Assembly: GCA_025594325.1 (NCBI GenBank)
Contig: JANHCV010000008.1
Coordinates: forward strand, 1,488,001-1,552,000
Origin: Blastocladiella emersonii ATCC 22665
Lineage: Eukaryota; Blastocladiomycota; Blastocladiomycetes; Blastocladiales; Blastocladiaceae
DNA length: 64,000 nt
Direction of reading: 5' to 3'
This document shows positions 55,227 through 64,000 of this stretch, one piece after another. Position 1 is the stretch's first letter. Each line of letters starts with the position of its first letter. A program made the position numbers and the translations under genes. The notes beneath the pieces are model-generated. The model had not been told where the DNA came from. It made no database searches and saw nothing but the letters and a program-made list of their open reading frames with translations.

Positions 55227-56416
55227 ATGCGCGACGAGCTACCGCCTCTCGTCGCGGCTTCCGTCGCCGAATCGGTCGACGACGCGGTTGCACCACTCGG
55301 AGAGCAGGCTCACGGGCGGGGCCGACCATGTCGCCGCCGCGGGCGCCCAGGCGCTCGAGCTCACTCAACTCGGAGCGGAAGAGCTCAAGTCCTTCCCCTC
55401 GCGCGTCCTGACCCGCGTCGTGGAGCGCACCGGCGCCGATGCAGACGAGCAGCGCAAGCAGACGCTTAAGACCAAAAGGTGGAGCGCCGTGCCAAGAAGT
55501 ACTTGGACGCGGCGCATCGCGAGGCCGAGAGCGCCAAGTCGCGGGGATCGCACCACGGTCCCGCGTTCGTGACGCGCATCAAGGCGAGCGCCAAAGGTCG
55601 CGCGGCCGCCACTTCCTCGGCCGTGCGGGACGCCGCTCGGTCGCCCTTTGTTCTGCGCACCTGGGCCGCCCGCATCATCCGCTCGGTGACCCTGGAAACT
55701 TACATTGGCGACAGCAGCGAAAGCGGGCTCGAGCTCGACGACACGTACCCAGGCTCGCGCCAGCTGCAGATGCCGTTCGTCTGGTACCTCAAGACGCGGT
55801 TTGACGGCACAATGCGCGACGGGTCGTGCGGCGGCGGCGACGTGCGGGCGCACCCGTTTTCGGCGCCGGTTCTCGCGTACATCTACCGGCCCGCGCAGCC
55901 GCGGAGCGGGCCAGTTGTTCAGGCGTTACACCCGTTCGCCGACGCGCCGCCGGGCTCGCTGCATGCGTCGTTCGGGCTGCGAGCGGTGCCCGAGGGCCTC
56001 GGGTGTCGTGAAGTCCGCACGCAGAGCCTTCAGCGACAAGCGCGGAAACCGCGGGAATTGGTCGCGTTGTGGCGAAGCTTGTGGTCAAGGTGCCCGAGTT
56101 TGTTGTGCGCACGTTTAATCCGCGCGCGATCCTGGTTCCGTGGGTCTTCGTGCTTCTCGAGCCGCTGGTTGATCGCAGCTCTCTCGCTAATCGAATCTCC
56201 AATCATGCGGACGATGCGCTTTACAACGCTGTTGAGAACGGCGAGTACGCGTTCGCGCGAGCGTTGGTCCGCGTCCGTACGCCGTCAGCCGCGGTTCGTC
56301 GTGAGATCCGTGCACTTTATTGTTCCAGTGAGCTTGGCGACGCGGGCGAGGTATTAGAGAGCGCTGTTCGCGGCTTGCCCGACGTGATTGAAGAGGTTGA
56401 GCGGTCATCTCAATAG
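55227..56416 (+). CDS. Unrecognised protein, several frame changes
   Basis: Collinear protein-like pieces: MRDELPPLVAASVAESVDDA (55227), then in other frames GADHVAAAGAQALELTQLGA, SFPSRVLTRVVERTGADADE, RRAKKYLDAAHREAESAKSR, LRTWAARIIRSVTLETYIGD, LQMPFVWYLKTRFDGTMRDG, APVLAYIYRPAQPRSG and, from 56069, VVKVPEFVVRTFNPRAI to LESAVRGLPDVIEEVERSSQ, stop 56414-56416. At least three frame changes are needed. I could not place introns, so it may be a pseudogene. No family was recognised. Confidence 0.4.
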
Positions 56417-57153
56417 ACTACTAGTTCCTGCAATCAAGAGTTTCCCTAAGAGAGCGCGAAGCGATGGAGGTCGTCGTGACAGAAGGCGTGTGTCAACTAA
56501 CTCCTAGCGCAACAAGTCGCCGTAGGATCGGTCGCTAACGGCGATGACCGCCATGAGTTGCTGCTGACCACGACGGCCGCAGTAGTCATGGCCGGAGTCC
56601 GTTGTCACTGTACTTGGGGATGATGATGTAGTGGGGAAAACGGGAGCCGATTCCCAAGCTTGATGAGCATGGACCTGTGATCGATCCATATCGGACATTT
56701 GTCACTGCGCATTAATTTGGACGGGCTCTAGCGAGCCTCGCAATGACAACGCCATCCCCGGCGGTCTGTGAGGAACCGCGGCATTTGATTTTGCATCTTC
56801 TTTTGACATTTGAGCCTTTTAAGCGCGCTTATTTGGGTTCTTTTCGAAACGCACGCGGTGTGTGCCTGGGAGAAAAAAGACGCGTCTCGCGTGCGTCTCT
56901 CAACGACTCGGCCGAAGTGGGGGACGCGTCGCACCACCACCTGCCTTACGCTTTCGCCTCACCGCGATGCCAAATTTAGCCTCGACTCGCTTGAGCTGAG
57001 CTGAGCTCGGCGGTGCTGAGCGCGGCGGCGGTGCGCGGAGAGCAAAGTCGATGGACGCGACGGGAAATCATGTGACCGGGGTGAGACAATCGAAGAGGCC
57101 GCGATCGCGCTCGAAGCGCCACGCTCCCTGCTCCCTAGCAATGGCATGACGCC
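56417..57153. other. Spacer with the L4 regulatory module
   Basis: No gene seen. The composite module at 57054-57077 precedes L4. Confidence 0.45.
57054..57077 (+). promoter_or_regulatory. GACGCG + 14 bp + ATCATGTGAC module upstream of L4
   Basis: GACGCG at 57054-57059 and ATCATGTGAC at 57068-57077, 77 bp before the L4 ATG (57154). This is one of the best-conserved copies. Confidence 0.6.
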
Positions 57154-59092
57154 ATGCAAACACATGTAACTTGTCGCAACTTGAACTTGAGCATCCCGCA
57201 CATCGTTGAGCGCGTTCTGTGCTACGCCGTCGAGGCGCACGACGACCCGAACAATCTGACGGGCCCTGCGCAGTACGCGCGCGTCATGCGACGGGCCGAC
57301 GTCCCAGCCGTTATCCGCACCATCTTGCTCCGTTGCCCGCTGCTTTCCATGGACGAGGCGAGCAGACGCGGAAACGTCGCTTTGCTTGACCTGTGGCTCG
57401 AGTCGCAGCTTCCCTTGTACTATACGGCCGAGGCGCTGGAAGGTGCAGGCCGTGCATTGCAGTTCCAGGCCTTGAATTGGTGGCGCGACTCGGGGCTTCC
57501 CCTTCCGCTGTACACAAATCGATACGGCCCTATACAGCCGAATAAAGCTGTCAAAGGCATTTTGGGGGCTTCCCTCGTTACTCAGAACGTTCACGGCACA
57601 AAGAACGTGTTTTTTGTGCTGTTCTTTTCGTGTGAAGGGATTCAAAAGCAGAATCTCACCCCTCGGGCGGCGGGGCGCCTTTGTAACTGCCGCCTAACAC
57701 GGACCCCGGCGACAACGACATACTTGAGAAGCACTCTTGGCTCCTTCGATGGAGTTTCACAACCGATCTTGTTCGGATTTCGAGTGGTCGCTTGACGGCC
57801 GTCGGAATCTCGGCCATCAACGAGTTTCTCACCTCTGTACATGGTCAATCGGTGGATACCATGATCTTTGCCCCGTGCAACATGACGGTTGCCGGCGCTC
57901 GGTCACTTCGACTTACGGATCGTGTTCGTTCGCTTTCATTCACATATATGCGCCATGATTTGCCGCTCGAGGCTCCGAGGAATGAATCGCTTCCGCCGGG
58001 GCCGTCGTTTCCCGCTTCCATCACAAGCCTGAATTTCAGTCGGTCCTGGATCGATCGTCGCTGTGACGTGGACTTCGGCAGCCTGATTCCGGCCAAGCTC
58101 GAGTCGCTGACCTTCACCGAGTACAACTTTTCTCTGCTCCCCAGCTCGACCGCCTTCTTCGCCTACTTCCCGGAAACGCTCCACACGCTTCACTTGGAGC
58201 GGTGCTCGTTCGGGCGCGACTTGGCTTCCAATGCTATTCAAGCGAGTCCAGTCTTTGCCGCCTTGGTCCGCTCGCTTCACCGATCGATCAAGTCCGTTAA
58301 ATTGGCTTCGTGCGGGTTGACCTCGGCCGATATTCAAGTACTCGTACCACGACTTCCCTCCGTGCTACAGGATCTCGACCTCTCTGGCAACAAGCCTGCT
58401 AGCGGCACGGTTCGGTTCCTGGTGCCGTATATCTCTCCACCACGCTTCGCTCGATAGACCTCGAGTCCTGGGTGCTCAACGAAGTCGATCTCGTGTACCT
58501 TGCGCGCGCTCTCCCGCGTCAACTCCACACAGATAAGCTCTCAAGCAGTACCAACGACAAGATGGTCATTCTCGTGCAAGCTCCAGCTCGACGGGGATTC
58601 GTCCTCGCTTTGGGAAACTTGCCGAAACTTTGCCACGTTTGGCTGAGCGATCTGGGCATCAACGACGACGACCTCGCGCTACTGCTCTCCTTGCTACCCA
58701 AGCGCCTCGACTCGCTTGTCGTGCACTTCAACCCGATCACCGATGCGAGCCTCCGACCCTTGCTTGACTTTGCTAACGCGCGATCTCGAAAGGTGAAGTT
58801 ATGCATCAGCGACACCGAGCTTTCGAAGAGTGCCATAGCGAGGAGGAAGCGGTGCAGGAAACTGGCCATGGACGACTCGACCGACGATTTCCGCGCGGTT
58901 GAAGCCATACTTGGGATTAATAAACTCACATTTGCCTCTACGAGGTTGGGAGCTCTCAACGAAGGCAGGTCTCGCCCTCGCGCGAGGACACACGGACGAC
59001 GCGACGAGAAATCATGTGATGCAAGAAGGGGGGAAATGCGTCGCCGCTCCGCGCACTCCTCCGCTCCCCCAGCCCCCATATTCACCCTCTAA
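57154..59092 (+). pseudogene. L4: ankyrin-like/LRR gene, frame-broken
   Basis: The N-terminal block is intact (MQTHVTCRNLNLSIPHIVER, HDDPNNLTGPAQYARVM, LLRCPLLSMDEASRRGN, LNWWRDSGLPLPL). About 190 bp of unrelated sequence (57505-57695), longer than the usual 54-72-nt intron, separates it from the LRR part (LVRISSGRLTAVGISAI, PASITSLNFSRSWIDRRCD, VLQDLDLSGNK). A 2-bp TA gain near 58430 shifts the frame, after which STTLRSIDLESWVLNEVDLV and LPKRLDSLVVHFNPITDASL continue. The frame runs to 59092, past the end of recognisable repeats at about 58930. It belongs with L2 and L5 by its start and promoter module, not with L1/L3. Confidence 0.7.
58998..59020 (+). promoter_or_regulatory. GACGCG + 13 bp + ATCATGTGAT module upstream of the SNF2-like gene
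   Basis: GACGCG at 58998-59003 and ATCATGTGAT at 59011-59020, 124 bp before the ATG at 59144, lying inside the 3' part of L4. Confidence 0.6.
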
Positions 59093-59143
59093 CGCATCGA
59101 ATGAACTAACTAGACTTGCTGCAACGAAATCAGCATTGCTATT

Positions 59144-62100
59144 ATGACTTTTACACACGCGCCGCCGCCCCGCAAGTCGGCCCGCCTGCTGGCCAAGTCT
59201 GCCGCCACCTCGCGAGCAGTTCAGGCCGGAGCCGAGCCCGCTTGCGAGACACCGGACATCACCGCCGCTTCCCGAACTGCCTTGTCACCGGCTCCTCCGC
59301 ATGAACCCCTCTCGTCAGCGAAACGCACCATGGGATTCTTTGGCGAGATTGTTAGCGATAGCGACTCGGAGTCCTTGAGCGAAGCCGACGAGCTTGTCTT
59401 CCGTTCTGCAGCTTACGGCCAGAGCTTTTTGAAATCTCCTCGCTTGAATCCCGATCCAGATGCCGCCGCCGCTGCTGCGCCAGCCCTATTTGTGCGGTGC
59501 GCAGTTGATGCGCCCGTACCTGCAACCTTCACTGCAGCGAGCTCGCCGGAGTACCGCGCTGCCCGCTTGCATGCTGAGCGCGCTGCTTGCGGTTGGTGAG
59601 TCCCCTTTGACGCCGAACAGTGCCTTGACTCGAACTGTGAACCGCTCATGGAAATGCCGGACGCGCTTGCGCCCGAGACTCTTGTCAGTGAGTGGATCGA
59701 CAGCCAAGTTACGCGGTTCGACCAGCCTGGTATGCAGCTCGCTGGGACTCGGTGCAACGTACAACTGACACTCGTCCACTGCGCTATTAAATCTGTTTCT
59801 CGGTATGGATACGGTCGTGCTTGCGAACCGCTTTCCGATGCCCGAAGCGCTTCTTGACAGGGAGAAGAAGGTGTGGCTTGACACTACATGCCCCGTCCTT
59901 TCCGAACTAGATGTGCACCGCGAGGCCGTGTTCCGCCTCGAGCGCGTGCACCACGACGGCCTTCACCAGAACCTTCGCGTCTATGATCGCACCGCGGTCG
60001 AGTACGTGAAGTACCGCACTGCCAACCTCGCACCACATAACCCGTCGCGCAACTACACGCTTCGCGACTTTATGCGAAACATCGAGGCCGACCCGTACTT
60101 TCGGCCGCGCCACCGCCGTGGTTGGGGTATTTTGAAGAAGGCGGGCTCCATTGCTGACATCAACGTGTTCTCGCTTGCCTCGGACGCTCCCTTTCCATCA
60201 GCGGCTTTCAACGAGCCGTACGATTTTGCGCCTTGGAATGTGAATCTTCCGCCTGGCTCACCTAACTACGAGCCGCCGCAATCGTGCACTGCTGGCTCGG
60301 TTCTTATGCCAGCATCTCGGGAGCTCTCCAGCCGCCCCTTTCTCGATCTCGACCCAAGCTGCTCGCGGTACCTCCGGCTGGTGCTCCGGTTGGTCTACGG
60401 CGAGCAGTACCCGCACTCGGGCAAAATGTTCACGTACCACCTCGCCGCGTATTTGTGAACTGCCACCGCCAACCGCGATCTGTGCGATCCAGGCCGACGC
60501 GTGGCAGCGCGTCAACTTCTGCGCAAGCTTTTCCGAGTGTATCCTCCCGCTTTGATCTTCGATCGCGATGCACCGAACCACCATGAGCCTGTGAAGAAAG
60601 ACTTTCCCTTGCACCCACTTCCGCCTGGCGCGAGTCTATCTGGCTGGCTCGATGAGCTCGAGACGAACCCCGCGGCGAGGACCTTGCAGCTTGCTCCCCG
60701 CGACCGCACGGAGCCTTACATCCGGCTTGGCCCCGGCGGAATGGTGTACAATTACCTCACGGGCGAGTTCACATCCTCCTGTCCTCCGACTTGGCTGCTT
60801 CCGCCTCCCACGCCCGTGCCATTGAGATTCGGGTCGCGTTTGTTCGAGCGACTCGCGGCACACCTGCGGCTTACGCGGGGGTACTTGGTTTATCCGCGCC
60901 AGAATTTACGCCCGAGGTTCCTGCGCGGCTTCGCGGCGATACCGCTTTGCCTGTTCCTTCAAAGGCGATCCTTGTGCTGCTTCCTTCAGCGCTGGCCATG
61001 GATAAATGGAACGCGGCAGCGCAGCAGATTTTTGGTCCTGCTGCTCGGATCATTCTCTTACGCGACTTCGCCGAGTATCGCACCGCGACGCTGCAGGATC
61101 TTCAGGACGCTGACGTCGTGCTTCTGAATTCGTCCATCCGTCATGGTGATGATGATAGTGTCGCATCGACTCATGATTCGAAGCAATCTGGAGCACGCGA
61201 TCTCGTCATCAACGAGTCCAACCTCGGTTGGGCTAAGCTGACAGCGCTTTACTACCGCCGAGTGATTTTCGGTTCCAAGGCTTCGTCTTTCTGCGGCCTG
61301 CGGGCCAGGCTCACAATCGACCTCGCGTTCCACGGTGCTTCCATGTTCCACGGTGTTTCCGTGACCGTGGGAGACATTCAAAAACGGATTGCCCACATCT
61401 CCGAGTTCTACTTGTCTATTGATCCTGAAATTGCTCAACGCTTGAGGGAGCAGTTCACTCGAAAGCTCGCGGCTCCTGCTCAGTTTCATCGGACCAAGCT
61501 TGTGTCGAGTGCTTTGGGCCCGCTTGCCGATCGTTCGAATAACGACACTTGCAGCTCGCTTGCCCTGCGCCAGAGCCCGCTGCCCTCGCCAACTTTAACG
61601 CGACTTGGCACCATGTTCTGCGGCCGTGTGCCGCCTGGGAAACACGCCACAGCCGATCTCGTTGCCTTCGCGGTCGAGCAGCTGCGCCAGCTGTCCCCAA
61701 TGCCGCACGATCTCGAGTGGGACGACTGGCTCAAGTGGGCCCGCTTGGTCGGGCTCGCCCGGTCCGACCTCCCCGTTGCGCGCCCTGTGAGAACACCAGA
61801 CGTGCCGGTCGCTTTCACGAATAACGCGAGGGACAACCAGATGAGGTTCCGGCGCAACCACATCCCGTTACGCCCGTTGCCTGGGCCGAACGCGCGGTTC
61901 TTTGACTTTGCTCAGCTGCTTGTTGAGGCGCGCGCCGCACTCGCTGCTGGGATCACGTTGGTCTTTGTTCCTGGTGGGATGAATCCCGAAAATCCTGGTC
62001 TCGCTTCCGCCGCGCTTTCCGCGCCACATCTTGACTACGGCGCCAAGGTGCAGGCCGTGCAAGACGTGTTGCGCGGCAGCAACGGCGAGCGGACCGTCGT

Positions 62101-62506
62101 TTGGTGTCAGTCTCCGGTCCTCGCAGCGCTCATCTCGCGCGCGATCGCCACGACCACTGACCTGCCCTTCATTGACAGTTTCCCGCCAATCCTCGCCGTG
62201 GCGGAGCGCGCCATGACCGAGTTCAACGAAGGAATGCACCCAGAGCCCCGCGCAATCATCCTGCCGCTTCCCGACGACGTGCGGGCAGCTGTCAGTGCGC
62301 GACTCTTCCCCAACCGACTCAACATGCTGTTCGTGCATCCAGTTGTCGGCAGTTCCGAGTCCGAGACGCTCCAGCTCGTCTACCGGGCGTTGCGCATCGC
62401 AAAGGACGATAACGTCGCTGTCCGGTGGCTCGTGGCCAAGGGTACAGTTGAGGAGAGCCTGATACGCCCGATCGTGGCCAAGTTCCGGTTCGGGTTGCCG
62501 GAGTAA
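59144..62506 (+). pseudogene. SNF2/RAD5-like helicase-related gene, degenerate
   Basis: The first frame (59144-59599) is Ser/Pro/Ala-rich with an acidic patch (SDSDSESLSEADE). An in-frame TGA, a shift near 59800 and TGA at 60456-60458 separate it from 59805-60900 (LRDFMRNIEADPYFRPRHRR, RLLRKLFRVYPP-like). A last shift near 60790 opens a clean 571-codon frame to 62506. That frame has SKAILVLLPSALAMDKWNAA (motif Ia-like), DADVVLLNSS, YYRRVIFGSKASSF where SNF2 proteins have a DEAH-type motif II, and near the end VVGSSESETLQLVYRALRIA plus VAVRWLVAKGTVEESL, close to SNF2 motif VI. No Walker A is visible, so ATPase activity is unlikely. The assignment rests on motif VI and overall order. Confidence 0.5.
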
Positions 62507-62593
62507 AGCCTTTATCTATCCGTACAACTTGTATAAACATCGCTTTGCTTTCTGCCCGCAATACTTGCCTGAGGAACACAGAAGCACGCTTTC

Positions 62594-62617
62594 GACGCGT
62601 TCCGATATCATGTGACA
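62594..62617 (+). promoter_or_regulatory. GACGCG + 14 bp + ATCATGTGAC module upstream of L5
   Basis: GACGCG at 62594-62599 and ATCATGTGAC at 62608-62617, about 85 bp before the L5 start region. Confidence 0.6.
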
Positions 62618-62700
62618 GGCGTGAGACGAATGCCGCCACAACTCGGACGCCGCGGCCGCCAAGCAGCCTTCCCTCCACCACTCTGAACACTACGGAAGCA

Positions 62701-64000
62701 CATGCAACTTACCGCAACTTGAACTTGCCGCACATTGTCGAGCGTGTCCTGCGTTATGCTGTCCAGGTGCACGACAACCCAAACGACATGGTCGGACTCG
62801 CGCAGTACGCGCGCGTCATGAAGCACGCGGACATCCCGTCCGTCATCCGCGCCATCTTGCTCCGATGCCCGCTGCTTTCCATGGACGAGGCGAGCAAACG
62901 CGGGAAACTTGCTGCACTGGACTTGTGGCGCGAATCGCGATTGCCCTTGAACTACACGGTCGAGGCGTTGCTGGGCGCTGGTCGCGCGCTGAAATACCAG
63001 GTGCTGGACTGGTGGCGCGACTCGGAGCTTCCAATCCAGGGACTATTGGACTCGATGGATGGTAACGACGGTGCGTCTGAGGTTGTGGTTGGCGTGATCG
63101 GAGCTCGCGTAGTCTCTGAAAGGGGGAGGGTTCGTTAGATTCTCGCTACGGCCGAGTCGATTGATGATGGTGCTAACTGTAAATTTAGGCTTGGCTGCGC
63201 AACCTGGAGCCGGGTGACGCACAAGTCGTACAAATCGCATCCAGTATCTCCCACGGCAAGTGCAACACTGTTAATTTAGCTGCCGGACGACTCACCCGAT
63301 ACGGGATCAATACCCTGAATTGTGCGCTGGCGAGCGACCGCCAGGAGGTTGAATCTCTGTACTTCGGCCAGTGCAACATGACCGTCGATATTGCCCGGTC
63401 CCTCGCCCTTCCGTCAACGGTGACCTCGATTACCTTCGAAAGTATGCGCCACGACGTTCCGCGCGCTGCCTCGCCCACCGCCACACTCTCCCGCCCGGTT
63501 CCCCGTTTCCTGATTCGGTGACATTCCTACACTTCGAGCATTCCTGGGTCGACCCACGGTGTGACGCGGCGTTGGGTAGTCTCTTCCCGGTGCGTCTCAA
63601 GCGTCTCAACATGTTCAGCTATGACCTCAGTCTGCTTGACGCCTCGACCACGTTCTTTACTTACCTTCCCTCGACGCTCAAGTCTCTCAATTTCGATCAA
63701 ACCTGCTTTCGGCCTTCGAATTTGGCTGACTCGGCGATGCCAACCCCCGCTTTTACGGCGCTCTTGCGCTCACTTCCGCGCTCCTTGGAAGGACTACGTC
63801 TCGACGCGTACATGCTGACTGCCGCGGACATTCAAGTTCTTGCACTAAAGCTCCCTAGCTCGCTTGCAGAGCTCGATCTCTCAGGCAATAAGTTCAACGG
63901 AGCCATGTCAGCCCTTGATCTGCCTCCAAAGCTACGTGTTCTCAAACTCGCGTCATGTTCTCTCTCTGATTCTGATCTCGGGATGCTTGCAAGCGACGTG
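62701..64000 (+). pseudogene. L5: ankyrin-like/LRR gene, frameshifted, cut by the right edge
   Basis: The block reads ATYRNLNLPHIVERVLRYAV, LAQYARVMKHADIPSVIRA, LLSMDEASKRGKLAALDL and LDWWRDSELPIQGLLDSM. The expected ATG is one base out of frame (ATGCAACTTACC where L4 has ATGCAAACA...), so the start looks lost. After a gap containing likely intron borders (about 63070-63190) the LRR part reads AAGRLTRYGINT, SLYFGQCNMTVDIARSLAL, then a one-base shift near 63510 to SVTFLHFEHSWVD, LPSTLKSLNFDQTCF, SSLAELDLSGNKFNGAM and LRVLKLASCSLSDSDLGMLA at the edge. Closest to L4. Confidence 0.7.

Noticed and set aside
1-64000. tRNA or rRNA genes
   Set aside because: No cloverleaf with conserved T-loop and no rRNA core sequence was noticed; a covariance search was not possible here.

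Overview
The window looks like nuclear DNA of a GC-rich fungus. It has short introns (about 53-72 nt) whose 5' splice sites are nearly all GTACGN, a multi-exon gene, an unconventional prefoldin URI, an equilibrative nucleoside transporter, and Helitron transposons. The N-terminal ankyrin-like blocks with recurring 'WWRDSGLPL'-type motifs are what I associate with Blastocladiomycota (Allomyces, Catenaria, Blastocladiella). That placement is an inference from family style only. No tRNA, rRNA or CRISPR was seen.

Layout. 1-1721 (-): the 3'-truncated end of a gag-like, coiled-coil, zinc-knuckle protein, with GC-rich repeats upstream. 3.7-15.1 kb: members of two families, an F-box-like family (FB-A, FB-C) and an ankyrin-like/LRR family (L1, L2 and relics), plus a broken C2H2 zinc-finger gene. 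15.5-23.6 kb: two tandem DUF4470-type genes (D1, D2), both damaged. 23.9-27 kb: the intact FB-B gene and LRR relics. 27-41.7 kb: three tandem copies of an unrecognised two-part family (here called HG, with an N-terminal H part and a C-terminal G part). Two of these copies are interrupted by Helitrons. 42.9-43.9 kb: a third, decayed Helitron truncating FB-D. 44.9-46.6 kb: L3. 48.7-53.1 kb: an island of ordinary intact genes (URI, a secreted GPI-type protein, ENT transporter). 53.6-56.4 kb: two unrecognised genes. 57-64 kb: L4, a SNF2-like gene and L5 (cut by the right edge).

How it fits together. The FB and L families occur head-to-head four times (FB-A/L1, FB-C/ankyrin relic, FB-B/LRR relic, FB-D/L3), which suggests an ancestral divergent two-gene module that was copied and then mostly decayed. 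A second group of genes from unrelated families (L2, L4, L5, DUF4470, HG, SNF2-like) shares a composite upstream element: GACGCG, then 13-14 bp later an E-box-like ATCAYGTGAY, some 75-140 bp before the coding region. Helitron 2 (40330-41416) can be delimited to the base, because removing it restores the host reading frame. Family members carry many stops and frameshifts while the single-copy genes next to them are intact, so the decay is probably biological rather than sequencing error.
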